The notes beneath the pieces were generated by a model. The model was not told the DNA's origin, searched no databases, and saw only the letters and a list, made by a program, of their open reading frames with translations. Shown here piece by piece: positions 47,715-60,403 of a stretch of 64,000 nucleotides of DNA; position 1 is the first letter of the stretch, and each line of letters begins with the position of its first letter. The position numbers and the translations under genes were made by a program. This DNA is from Calamus simplicifolius (taxonomy: Eukaryota > Streptophyta > Magnoliopsida > Arecales > Arecaceae). The DNA is taken from NCBI GenBank assembly GCA_900491605.1, contig UESW01003834.1, positions 677,671 to 741,670 on the forward strand. The letters are read 5' to 3'.

Positions 47715-48350
47715 AGATGTGGCCGCTGTAGCCGGAGTCTTCCTCGCAGCGTTTACGTGTCCTCGGCCTTCTCTCGGGTTGAAGTTCAAAAGCCCAAGCG
47801 GCTCCCTCCTTCGCCGATCGAGCACTAGATCCAAAGTTTTCTCGATGCCTCCATCCAAAAGAACTCGGCGATGGAGGCTTTGGCTCTGTTACAAAGGGAC
47901 TCGAACTCACGACCAACAAAGTATCCGCCAACGTTGTTAGCTTCACTGACTTCTTCTCCGCAGGAAAGCTTCGCGATAGCCGCGTTGTTGCGATATCAAG
48001 CGCTTACACGGGGTCGAGAGCAGTTCATGAACGTACGAGGTCGCCATTCTCGCCGGTCTCCGCCACCAGAACCAGCTCGTGGCCCTCTACCGCTGCACCT
48101 CGGGCCCCAGCCGGCCGTGAGCTCCTCCTCGTGTACGAGTTCGTGCCCAGCGGCACCGTATCGGATCACATCCCGGGCGAGCGAGGATGCTCTCACCTGG
48201 CCTAGCTCTCTGCCTGGACATCGCCATCGAGACTACTGCCGACGCACTGATCGCCTACCACCACGCCGTCCAGCCACAAATCATACATCGAACAACATAT
48301 TTCTGCTTGATGGCGGCCGGCTTTCACGTCTATTTCCCACTGATAATTAA
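47715..48350 (+). pseudogene. LRK10L-type receptor-like kinase pseudogene fragment
   Basis: A GC-rich island in AT-rich surroundings. In shifting frames it shows pieces of a receptor-like kinase of the LRK10L (leaf rust 10 locus-like) group: a membrane-segment-like AAVAGVFLAAF, the glycine loop GDGGFGSV near 47865, the intron-end-like CTTCTCCGCAG before GKLRDSRVVA, then SRELLLVYEFVPSGTVSDH (with a frameshift), DIAIETTADALIAYHH, and RLSRLFPTD. The catalytic HRDVK and DFG stretches have been deleted, and everything after the activation segment is missing. It cannot encode an active kinase. The retained intron end suggests a genomic rather than mRNA-derived copy. Confidence 0.8.
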
Positions 48351-49219
48351 GAGCGATGCTTGTAGCTTATATATCCTCAAAGCCTGCTGCGATGCTTTTT
48401 GTCATAAATTTCTTCTCCAAAAAGTTCCCAGATACTCAAAAATAAATTTATTAAAAAGTTATATATATTATATATTTAATTAAAAAAAATTATATTTATA
48501 AATATTTAAAAATTTATATTTATAAATAATATTGGAAGCGGCCGATGAGGATGCTGGAGGCCACTGGTAAGAGGCCACTAGTAAGAAGTACGATCATGGG
48601 GCCACTGAGAAGCGAAGATGCACGATAATGAAAAAAAGGTGTAGTTCAGGACTTCGACACACACGAAGTTTACAGCGACATAGAGAAGGCAAGTAGAGAG
48701 CCATAGAAGGAAGTAAAGAAAATTTTGTTAAAAAAAATTTATCATATTACTATATCTTTGGTAATATAAATAATCATATCTTTCTGAGATAATTTACATT
48801 ACTTCACAAGAGGTAACACTACAAGATAGATTATCATTCACGTTATCTAACGAGCCATATTTAAATTACGATAATCTGAATAAATTATCGGCTATTAAAC
48901 ATAACTTAGGCAGATCCACCACATATAGCACTGCTGAGTAATGCATCATCATCATCACTATTATTATTATCATTTTGTTGGGATGGCAGCAATTTACAGA
49001 GGAAGCTTACATAGCAGCGAGAGAGTAATGTAAATTTTGAATTGCTTTTTTAATTACTGTATCATATTGGGGGCCGTCTCGTAGTGGTTGCATATTAATT
49101 AAGCTTGCCAGGCCTTACGTATTGGTGTCAAAGTAATTATTAGACTTCACCAAGGGTGATGTACACGCATGTAGAATTTCTGTACTCAATAAAAGTTTTC
49201 ACATTTTTTTGGGCGGAAA
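48351..49219. other. Spacer between pseudogene and LINE fragment
   Basis: AT-rich with no recognisable coding or repeat family. A short ATC/ATT trinucleotide-rich stretch lies at about 48945-48975. Confidence 0.45.
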
Positions 49220-49399
49220 TCTTCGGTCATGGTTGGATTGATGGTCTCCGCGCGCGTTCATGCTTCGGTTGTGTTCATATTCTGGGTAAGCCCTCAAGCT
49301 GCTGCTTTTTTTAAGTCGTCAGCATTTATATGCATCAAAGTATACGGTGTTTTAGGTGAAGGAACACGTGGGCCAAAATTGCCCCCATGTGGTGTTCCC

Positions 49400-49828
49400 A
49401 CTAGAGAGACGAATTCCACTTTCCAATCTAAGGCAGCTATCCCTCTAAGAGGTAGTTCAATATGAGGTCTCCTATGCTATACGAAGTTTGGACGTTTGCA
49501 GGCTTATCATTGAGGGAGACTCTATTACTGTTGTTCACTGGCTTCAACAGGATCCGAACGACCCTCCCTACCAATCCTTTGATATGAGACATTTAGACTA
49601 TGCTTCATCATGCTTATAATATTCAGATTCGGCACATTTACCGGAAAGCTAATTCAGTTGCTGACTGGGTAGCTACCCGGGTTGCCCACCACTCCGGACC
49701 TTAGTGCTGGTTGCTGGGTGATTCATGCCCGTTGATGCTTTCTCAAATTTTATACTATGATATATCGGACTTGACTTACCCTAGACTGGTGTAATCGTCC
49801 GCTTGTACCAAAAAAAAAAAAAAATCTT
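49400..49828 (+). mobile_element. L1-type LINE 3' fragment (plus strand)
   Basis: Frames show the end of the RNase H-like domain (LIIEGDSITVVHWLQQDPND, IRHIYRKANSVADWVATRVA) and the common tail CTAGACTGGTGTAATCGTCC followed by poly(A) at 49810-49824. The 5' boundary is unclear and could reach to about 49220. Confidence 0.78.
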
Positions 49829-52800
49829 TGTATTTGATTACACCTTAATGATTTTATATAGCAATAATTTTAGATCATCCTCACCTCTAAAATCATTATT
49901 CAGATGGGTGATCCTATACTCTTCTATAAGTTGGATATCAAAGATTACCCTCTTATGATAATTTTGACATAAGATTTAAGAACTAAAATTCCCCTCATCT
50001 ATATAAAAAAATACTTAATATTATTTTCATATTAATAAAATAGAATTTAACATTATAAGATTATGTTATAATAATATATTAAGTAATAATATTATAATAA
50101 ACTAAGACATTATAATATAACATTATAAAAATAATTTATATAATTTAATGTAAATATAATAATAATAAATAATATGAAATAACAATAAATTATTATGGTT
50201 CTTTTAAAATATATTAAAGATGGTTTTGGTATCATACGATTATTGACCTTGGATTTTCATCAAATACCAAATAGTTTAATTATAGATATTTAGGGATTTT
50301 GAATCACTATGACATAGTATACTAAATATGGTGATTTTATATCATTAGTATAACTGTATAAGATCATCAGGGATCACCAATAATTTAAAATCATCATGGT
50401 AATCTCATTTTAATTACGAAATGCTCTCTTAAGGAGATGACGCAATTCATACTATTAAGCATATTTTTGAATTATAAAACTATCATTTAGTGTTTAGATG
50501 GTTTTGTTAAATACTCTCCTTTTATCTTTTACACATTCAAAATATTTTAAATGTACTCTTATCATTTATAGAATAGAATAACGTGATCAAAACTTTTATT
50601 GTATCTTCTACACATTCACTCTTATTATTTACATATTAGATTGATTTGATAAAATCTTTCCATTTTATCTTTGAGATGTTCAAACGTATACATGAGCTAT
50701 GTATTTATATAGAAAATGAAGGAAAATGATGAACTAGAGCCTTTCTCTATTCTTTGTTCTCTTTTCTTTTATATGATATTAAAGCTCTATGCTTCATCAA
50801 GCCAACAATTTAAGATAGTCCATCAATTTAAGATAGCCCACCAATATAATCTTTATGGCTAGAAAAATCCTACAAAATATAAGCACTTCTTTCTAATTAT
50901 CTCAAATTTCATTCCCAATATCCAAACCCCAACAATTATTGCAATCAATGCTATGGCTCAACTTTCAATTAAACCTACATCCCCAAACTTTCTATCTTGA
51001 AGGGAGTAATTTCATTTTTTTCTCCTTAGTATTTGTCAGCCAAGACTTTCGTATACCATGGGATAGACATTCACATCTCTTTGCTAATAAATCTCTTTTA
51101 CAAGTGAGAAATCTTAGAAAAAAACTTAAATACAAGATTTCAAATTTGATCCATTTGAAGACAATGGGCATCATAACCAAAACCCGAAGATTGTTAATTT
51201 TGTGATAAACCAAGATATCCAGCCAAGGCCTACTACAATATTTGGCCACCTCATTTTTATGAACTAGTTGTTAACTATCTTGCTTGGCTTCTCATTCTTC
51301 TACTTCTAATTATGTTACATTAGATCTTCATAACCCCTCTTTTTACTCTAATCGATTGGTTGTTGGTAATGTCTTAGGTTTACCAACTCATATAAGTTCC
51401 ACTTATCTTAAGTTTTTATTTCATTCTTTTTTTTAAAAAAAAATGTCTTATACATTCCTTCTATCCAAAATATTTTATTTCAATCTCTAAAATTTTGTAA
51501 TAATGACAATTCTTCCATTGAGTTTTTTCCTTCTCATTTCTTGATGGAGATAGTGATACTAGCATGTAGGACAAATAAGGATGATGTCTGAGTTCCCTTA
51601 TCCAATGAATAACTATCCGTTTGCTATGGCTGGTATTAGAGGTTGTTGAGTAATTGGCATTGTCATCTCATCGGTCACCCATCATCTTGATTTCTTCAAC
51701 ATATGTTGACGTCCTTTTTCTTCATCTCATACCCATTTTGTTTTATTATATGATTCATGATAATGCAATAAGAACCATTGATTCCTTCTCTTTGTTCTTA
51801 GTCTTAAAAGTTGTGGTCCACTAGATGTCCATTACCTACCGACATCACAAACCCACTTCAGATTTAATATTTAATACCCATCTCATCTCTTAATCTTAAA
51901 TGAGTCCAATAAAATCTACCTGTCAAGATCGAACCGGCACTTTATGGGCAAGTACAAGCTCCCTCTATTTTAGGTACCAAAGATTAGAAACCGAACTTCA
52001 CAGTCCAGTAATCAGTACCCTGACACTGATGACCGTCTTTAGATCATGTCCGTGCCACTCTAGAATATTAATAAATCATTCAGCAGTATTTTTCTTTTAC
52101 CACTCGCGAGAAGCATGGCATGTGGAATATTCACGAATTGATGTAAAAATGCAGAGAGAACAGCATGCAAAGTGTTTTCTATTGTCAGGTAAAGTCGCGA
52201 AGGAACGTGGCCCTGCATTAAAATTGGTTTTCACGAGAACATCTCAAATACGAGCAACAGCCGAGGACAAAAGAATACAAGAAGAACAACTTTCCAGAAT
52301 TTGGCATTCAAAACCATCAATAACTTCCCTTTAACAAGAAGCAGCACAAAAAGAGAACATCTCAACTAGCTCCTAGCATCTGGTATCCAGAAATAGTTGG
52401 AAGCATTCTGTTAGCCAACAAGATTGATTAGTCTAACGACTCAAAAAGGGAGATCACTACCCAACACGTCATCATCAAATATACAGAGAATAACCCCAAG
52501 AATATTAAAAGATGTACTAACATGACAGGACACATGAAAACCTGACATTCATTGAGGTACATGTAAAAGAGAAGGACAAGAACATTCACCATCCTCCAGA
52601 TGCTCCTTATGTGAAGCAGCCCAGCATCTGCATCTTTTTGTTTCCCTTCCTCCTTGCTCACTTTCTATTTGTTTAAGAAGGAATTGAATTTTTTTTTCTT
52701 TTATTTTAACTATATTTTATTTTCTCATTATTTTTCCCACGTTTATTTTTTTAATCCTTAGATGTCAACAAACTGATGGAAAGAACCACCTGCATTCAGT

Positions 52801-52916
52801 GATCCTGTCACCATAACTTCTCAGAATGTACTCTAAACAAAAAAGAACTGGGACTCCTCCAGTAGTGAGAGAGAGAGAGAGAGAGAGAGAGCTCAGAGAA
52901 ATTCTGTATCCAAGTC
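49829..52916. other. AT-rich intergenic spacer and probable DUF789 3' UTR
   Basis: No supported gene. An extremely A/T-rich block lies at about 50000-50220. A plus-strand open frame of 144 codons at 51900-52334 shows no recognisable domain. The last few hundred bases are downstream of the minus-strand DUF789 stop. Confidence 0.45.
52867..52891. repeat. (GA)n microsatellite
   Basis: Twelve GA units just downstream of the DUF789 stop codon, probably in its 3' UTR. Confidence 0.95.
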
Positions 52917-55900
52917 CTATATGCGGAATGCACCATGTGAAGCAAAGAACTGGTAATCTGGATGATTAACATGGAGGAGTTGCAGCCAGCGGCCGCAGCC
53001 TGCAAAAGGGAGCTTGCAAGTTGGCTCTCACATCCTCCACTAGAAGTCCACATTGAGCTTTTAAACTTATAGGAGGCGAGACCAAAAGATGTAAGACAGA
53101 TCTTTGGAACACCATCAATGCCATGTGGATAGGTAATGACTGGAAGAGCAGTACCAGCACCTGAAAGGTGGTAAGAAGGTGTGAGGACTCGATATAAAGA
53201 GGATACTATCAACTAAGAACTAAGCTAATTTACAAAAGCATACTACCAATTAAGCTTAATTATAGTTTCCCAAGTAAAATCACTAATATTTGAAGGGATG
53301 CCATCAAAGGAATGAACCATTCTCCTTCAGTCACTCACAAAGACTCAAGCTCAAATGTATTATAACAGATAAACTGTTAGATTGAGCTAATGAGGTTGTA
53401 TTCCTGCACAGATGTACAATGCAGGGAGATTTCCTATGGCAAAAGTACTTTATAGAATGAAGACCTATTTTTTCAAGTAATATGTTAGTGTTTCTATTGA
53501 TGCAATGGATCAAGGGTGAATGCTACTACACTGTCGTGAAAAAATCACCTCCATGGAGATTCTCAATATCCTTACCATTATACCATACCCAAAAATGGTG
53601 ATGAATATGGAGCAAAATTGGCATATATTTTTGATGCAAAATAAAGAATATAGGATTTGATTCTAAGGTTGGCCCCTTCTATCACCCTTCAAATTTACAT
53701 AATTCTCAACTTATACAAAAAAGTTGCTCTTAAACAGACAAGGCTTCCAAATTCTGTCAATGATATGGTGATTACTGGGTGGACATAAGTAAAACTTAAG
53801 CAGATTTGGAGCCTACAACCTACAAGCTAGTTTCATGAGATAATCTCAAAGATATAAGTGGATCATTATAATGATTCTTCTATATGAGAATTTGTTGAAG
53901 TACTCTTGGGTCATGACATCTAGAAACTCAGGATTTTTAAATTATTGAAAAGAATATACATCATATTTAAAAAGAAGCAACAAATATATTTTTTTGAATA
54001 AAATAAAACCCATTAATGGTCCACACATAAATTAAGCTTCTTGGACACCAATGCATGTAGGCATATTTTCCCACATGCAATGGCAATTGCTTCATAATTT
54101 CCCAAAATTTCCATAACAAGTTTAAAGCCTCTATAAAATTTCCCAAATTTTAGGGGAGGGAGATATGCCCATACTCACCTGGAACAATAGTTCAAAGTTA
54201 ATTTCCCACATAAGAAGGCCATGCGGTCTCTTTAAAAAAACAAATAGTATGAAATATAAGATTGATTACTTAAATTAGTTACTCTAAACAAGAATAGCTG
54301 TAATTAAAATGTACTGATATCTTCATATTGCAATTGGAGTGGATTCTTATTAAATTTCAATTTATTATCAGTTGCATGTCCTGCATAACTCATTCAAATG
54401 ATTAAGTAGTTGGAAAATAACAACCAATAACATAACTCTGAGATAGACAGAATATGACCCCTTGGCTCAATGATTATTAGTAGGCAATAAGGATGTCTTT
54501 CTTATATCAACAAAATCACTGCATCCTCCATAATTTATTTTATGCCAGGACCCTGCTAAGGATCAACCTATAATGTAGAACCAATAATGATCTCCCAATG
54601 TTTTCTTTAATAAATCAAACAAAATACTCAACATGGAGGCCATTTGAAACTTGAGGTCTCTAATAATTGAATTTAATGTCTAAACATTTGTTTTGGTATT
54701 TGTACTTTCCCTCTTCCAAAATTAAGTAAATTAAAATGCTAAGTTAAGATGGAGAATAACTCAACTCAACTCAACTCATCTAAGCCTTTTCCAACTACAT
54801 GGGGTCGACTACATGAATCTGCTTCCTCCACTCTACTCTATTCAGGACTAAGTTGATACTCAAATTACATATAGTTATATTTTTTTTAATTATTTCTGTC
54901 CATATTAGTTTAGGGCTACCTCTACCTCTATTATTACCATAGATTGTTAAAAAATCACTCTTTCTAATTAAAGCATCTAAAGGTCTTCGTTGTATATGTC
55001 CAAATATCTTAATCGATTTTCTTTATTTTATCTTTAATTGGAGCTACTCCTATCATTTCTTGTATATGTTTATTTCTAATTCTATCTTTTAAAGTTTTAC
55101 CATATATCCATCTTAACATGCATATTTTTATTACACTTAATTTATTCACATGTTTCAGTATTGCCTAACACACACTAATTACTTCAAAAACTTTATATAA
55201 TTATGATTAATTCTATATGTAAATGTATATTAGAAAAACAAATTTATTGTAAATCACTTTTTTCCCTCTTGTTCTAATTTCAGATAAATTAAACTCCACA
55301 TATATTTTGTACATAGCTAATCCCAAGCCTAGATAAAGTTGGAAGATTAAGGTAGGTTAATGGCTAATATAGAACTATAATCACATTCTATAAATATGAA
55401 TCTGTTAGAGAAAATCTTTGGGGCATTTACTACTTGTGATGTGCTATATTGGACCTTTGGTATCATGAAATTCACAAGGGTTAGCTAGGGTGTTCTCTAA
55501 AAGTGACACGCCACTTCATCCTTTAATAAATGGGTGTGGGCAAAGAAGTTAGTTCAAGAAAGTAATATACATTTAGCAACTTGGAATATAAGGACATTGA
55601 TAGAAAAGTTAATGAAACTAATAAATCAAATGACTAAGACGAAAATTAATACAGCTTGCTTGCAAGAGACTAGGTTAATAGGAGAAAAGGCAAAAGAGGT
55701 TGATGACTATAAACTTTAGTATATACAAAAAATAGAAATAAAAATTGAGTCAAAAATATTGTAATAAGAGTTCAAAAGATATGATTATAAAAATCAAGAG
55801 AGTAAGAGATAGAATAATCTTGATTGAATTAGTGCTAGAAGAAAGGTCTACCAATATTATCAATGCTTATATTCCTCAAGTAGAATTAGAAGATACTGCA

Positions 55901-58900
55901 TGGTAATGCTTTATAGAAAACATGGATGGAACAATCTAGGAGAATCCTAATAAAAAAAGATATTTATTAGAGAATATTTGAATGGATAAGTAAAAAACAC
56001 ATAATATAGATTTTGAAAGGGTCTAGAAAATTATGATTTCAAAGATAAAAATGAAGAAAGAGATGTCATTATATAGTTTGTAAAGGTACACGATTTAATA
56101 TTAGCTAGCACATATTTTAAGAAGAACTCTCATTTAATAACTTTTAAAAGTAGATATCATATTAGTCAAATAGATTTCTTTCTTAGTGAAAAGATTAAGC
56201 TTTGTATAAAGATTATAAAGTTATATCAAATGAAAGTTTAACCATCCAACATAAATTGATGATTAATATTTATTGAAAAATGAAGGAGAATAAAGAATAT
56301 AGGAATTAAAGACTAGGTAATGAAATTTAAAAGAAGAAAAAAAAATTGTTAAGGATAGAATATTGAAGAAAGAAATAAAGTGTAGATAAGAAAATCAATG
56401 CTACATGGAAAGAGATGGTTAACAATATAAACAAAATAGCTACAAAGATGTTAGAAAAATTGGAGAAAACTTGAAAATGGAATGAAAAAAAATTAATTAG
56501 TGATTACTTATAATTAACATTATAAAGAACATATATAATAGAGCAATCATGAAAGTAAGAACTATTGATGATAATCCTAGTGAGTTTTTAATTATAATAA
56601 TTTAGGTAAGGAATTTATTTTAGGTCCTTACCCTTTTGTTCTAGTTATGGATGAGTTTACTAGGCATATTTAGAATGATATTTCTTAATGCATATCATTT
56701 ATAGATGATAGTATTAATAGATGAAATTAAGGTTGAGATTTAATTATAAGTTGAAATTATAGAGAAGCGCATTAAAATCTAAGGGTTTTAATTTAAATAT
56801 GAGCAAGACAATATATAGAATGTAATTTTAATAAAATTAGAAATAGAGACGAAAATAGAGTGAAATTAAGGATTATGAATTTCTAAGAGTAATTATTTTT
56901 GATATTTAGGACCAACTATTCATCAGGAATGAGAAATTAAGGAGGATATTGTACCTAGGATTAAAGTAGGTTAGAAAAAATATAGAGAAGCATAACTGAA
57001 ATATTATATGATTGTAGGATACCAATTATGAGAAAAAATTACAAGACAACTACAAGACCTATTATACCTTATAGTATAGAATGTTAGATATAAACAATAT
57101 GTACACAAAATGATAACAATTGAAATGAGAATGTTGAGATGGATAATAATATAAGATAGAATAAAATAAAGTTATTTATAAAAGGATAGATATAGCACTA
57201 ATTAAGGACAAATTAAAATGATGACTTAAATGATTTGGATATACAATATAGGTTAGGGATGCAGCCGTACAAAACAATGATTTAATATATGTAAAAAGAA
57301 GAATAGATGTAGACCAAAAATCACATGAGAAGAAGTGTAAAAGAAAGACTTGATATCTTTACATTTTATAGAAAGTTTGGCCCTAAACCAAACAAAATAG
57401 AAAAAAAAAAGATTCACGTAGCCAACCCCAATGAGTTTGAGATTAAGGATGTGGTATTTTTTTTATTGTCATGGTAGTAGTTCTGATTTTAGATAAATTA
57501 GTCATTAGGCCTCAATAACAATTATATACACTCGTTTAGATCAAAAATAAAGAAAATCAATTACCAAAAAAAGTGCACAACAAGTGCATCACTGTATGTA
57601 AGGAGATAATACCTTCCATTCATTACCTTATTACTTAATAAGAGAAACTAAAGGCATAATAAGTAAACAACGTATTTGTTCTATAGAATAGATCCATAAT
57701 TAAGTTTCATAGCGTCGGTCAAAAAAGCATGTGAAAAGGAGCGCAAGATAGTATTATTCTAAAAAAAAAAAAGGTTAGGGAATGAACAATCAAGTTGTAT
57801 ATAGAATTAAAGCAAATCTATATTTAGGATCAATTATTTATAAGAAAGGAGAGATTGAGGATGATGTTGTATATAAAATTAAAGCAGGTTAAATGAAATA
57901 GAAAAGTGTAATAGAAAAATTATCATAAAGCTCTTGTCAAGTTAAAGAAAAAATTTATAACATAATCATAATATTGGTTAAGCTTTATGATATGCAATGT
58001 TAGGCAGTTAAAAAAGTACATATACGCAAGATGATTGTGATTAAAATAAAAACAGTGAAATGGATATATGGTAATACAATAAAAGATAGAATAAGAAATA
58101 AAATCATTCATAAAAAGTGAAATAGCATCAATCGAGGACAAATTAAGGAAAAGACAACTTAAATGGTTTAAACATGTGGAACGTAAAATAGAGATGCATC
58201 TATGCATCGAAATGATTTGATAAATGTAGAAAAAAAGATAAAGGTGAACCAAAAAATACATAGAAGGAAATGATAAAGAAAGATTTTGAATCTTTGCATC
58301 TTACAGAAAATGACTTAAAACCGAGAAGAGAGAAAAGGGATTCATGTAGCCGATGCCTACTAGTTTGGGATTAAAGCTTTGTTCTTGTTGCTGCTGCTGT
58401 TGTTGTATCTATTAAATTTTTAAGACTTTCCAGTAATGCACCAATCTAACAAATAGTTAAGGCCTTCTTGTGGAAAATTACAAACACATAAATTATGCTG
58501 TTTATCATTTACTAGTAAAAGTACATGTGCAAAATTTAAGAATAATTAATTTCTTAAGTTCATGGAAAATTGTGAAAATTTAGTGCATTAGTTTTCAGTT
58601 GGTTTAGGTTGGTGCAGCTAGGAATCCGGGTACTTCAAAATCAAGATCAATTCATATTCAAAAAAAATTCCAGATTGGACTAGATCATTTTTGGGCCAGT
58701 TCTGGACTTAACAGCAAGTCAATCCACTTGCAGCCCTAAGTAGCATTTATGTCATGGAATGATTTGGAGTTTTGGACCAACAAAGATCAGCTAAAAGTAA
58801 TGTCACATCGCATTTAATTCACTCAATTCTATATTCAATTTGTCCTTGAGTAAGGTTGAAAGGATATATGGGCTCTAATGAAAGTATGTAAGCAAATTCA

Positions 58901-60371
58901 TATGCAAGGGGAGCATGGATGGATAAAAGTTGTGGAAAGGATAGTAAGTCTTGATTGCTGACAAAGCAAGAAATTTTGGATCCTAGTCCTTGTCATCTTA
59001 GATAAAAATGAGTATTTTCAGAATAGTTAGGAGGCATTCCACATGCGAAAATTTTCACATGGATGAAATACGGGCATATTTATTTTGTTTTCAGGATAAC
59101 TAAAAAGAAGCAAGTTATGCAACTAGAATAAATTAACCATTCCATAAATTCAGATGCATGAAGATATTTAGCAGAATTAATTAGGAATCCTGATGAAGCA
59201 GTACAGTAGTCCATTCGTAAATGTTCAGAATATACAATACCTTCTATCCAAACTTTCCAAGGAACATAAGATTTTAACTGATATTTGTTGCAAGAACAAA
59301 ATGAAAATCACCAAATCATTCATATAAATCCAGAAACAGGAGATGTAAAAAGAAAAATGGATCCCTCTGCCAACCCAAACCTCAAGTTTGGGTTAGAAGA
59401 ATCATTAATTGGGATACAATTATTGGCCCTGGAGAAGAATGAAAGCAATGAGACAGAAAATACTATTACCTCGAAATAAAGTTGAAAGAGCATGAAAGGT
59501 TAGGAAGCAGGCATCCAAATCTCTTAGCATTGGTCCGGTTGGTATACGGTATATAGGGTACCTGTAACATTTTCAATTTTCCATGGTCAACATTTTCTTG
59601 ATGAGGCTTGCACTTTTGAGCACATGCTGAATCTTACCATGCAACAGAAATCCAACTTGCTGGCAATAAATCACAGCTTCTAAGGGTTCTCAATTCAGGA
59701 AAGCAGCATGCTAGGTCCGAGACCTGGAAGAACCACATTAATGTCAAAGAAACAACAATGTATGGACAACATAAACTTAAGGTCTAGTTGATACCATTAG
59801 TAGAACTTGCCTTGTCAGCCAAAGGTTCACGACCACAAGGAAGATCATGTTCCAGATATTCAAACAGAAGGCAGCCTTCAGACTTTCCAGCTTCACCATC
59901 ATCACTTGAAAACCCTTCTTGTATGGTTATATTTTTCTGCCTCAAGGACAGTCTATCCATCCTAAGTGTGGAGGTGCTTGTAAGATGGTTCAAATTCAAA
60001 TTCCTAGAACGTTTAAGGTCCTTTTCATGTACACAATCACTACTTCCATCACTACTAGAATCCTTGCAAAAGTCACTAAAAAGTCCAGTCAAGAACAACA
60101 CAGCAAAGTCAAGGCAATATTGCATGAACATGGTGGTTCACATATTTAAGATCAATGCAGGGAGATAATATAAAGCATCAAAAGAGATCTCAAAAATTAG
60201 ACATGAAGGATCAGCATTAAGCAATACAATACACTAATTTAGATTGATGCAGAAATGTAGAATATAGTATATACCGAAACAATATGCGAGGTTCATGATA
60301 AAGGCCACCTGACAAAACTGTTAGAATTGCTAATCTGGTGTGATTTGTTTCAGATACAGAACCCTTTTAGG

Positions 60372-60403
<32 letters not shown>

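Noticed and set aside
47890..47920. ACTCGAACTCACGACC, which resembles the B-box region of a tRNA gene in reverse
   Set aside because: No matching A box or cloverleaf could be seen around it; it lies in the kinase pseudogene intron remnant.
51900..52334. 144-codon plus-strand open frame
   Set aside because: No recognisable domain, codon pattern unlike the genes here, and no splice or homology support.
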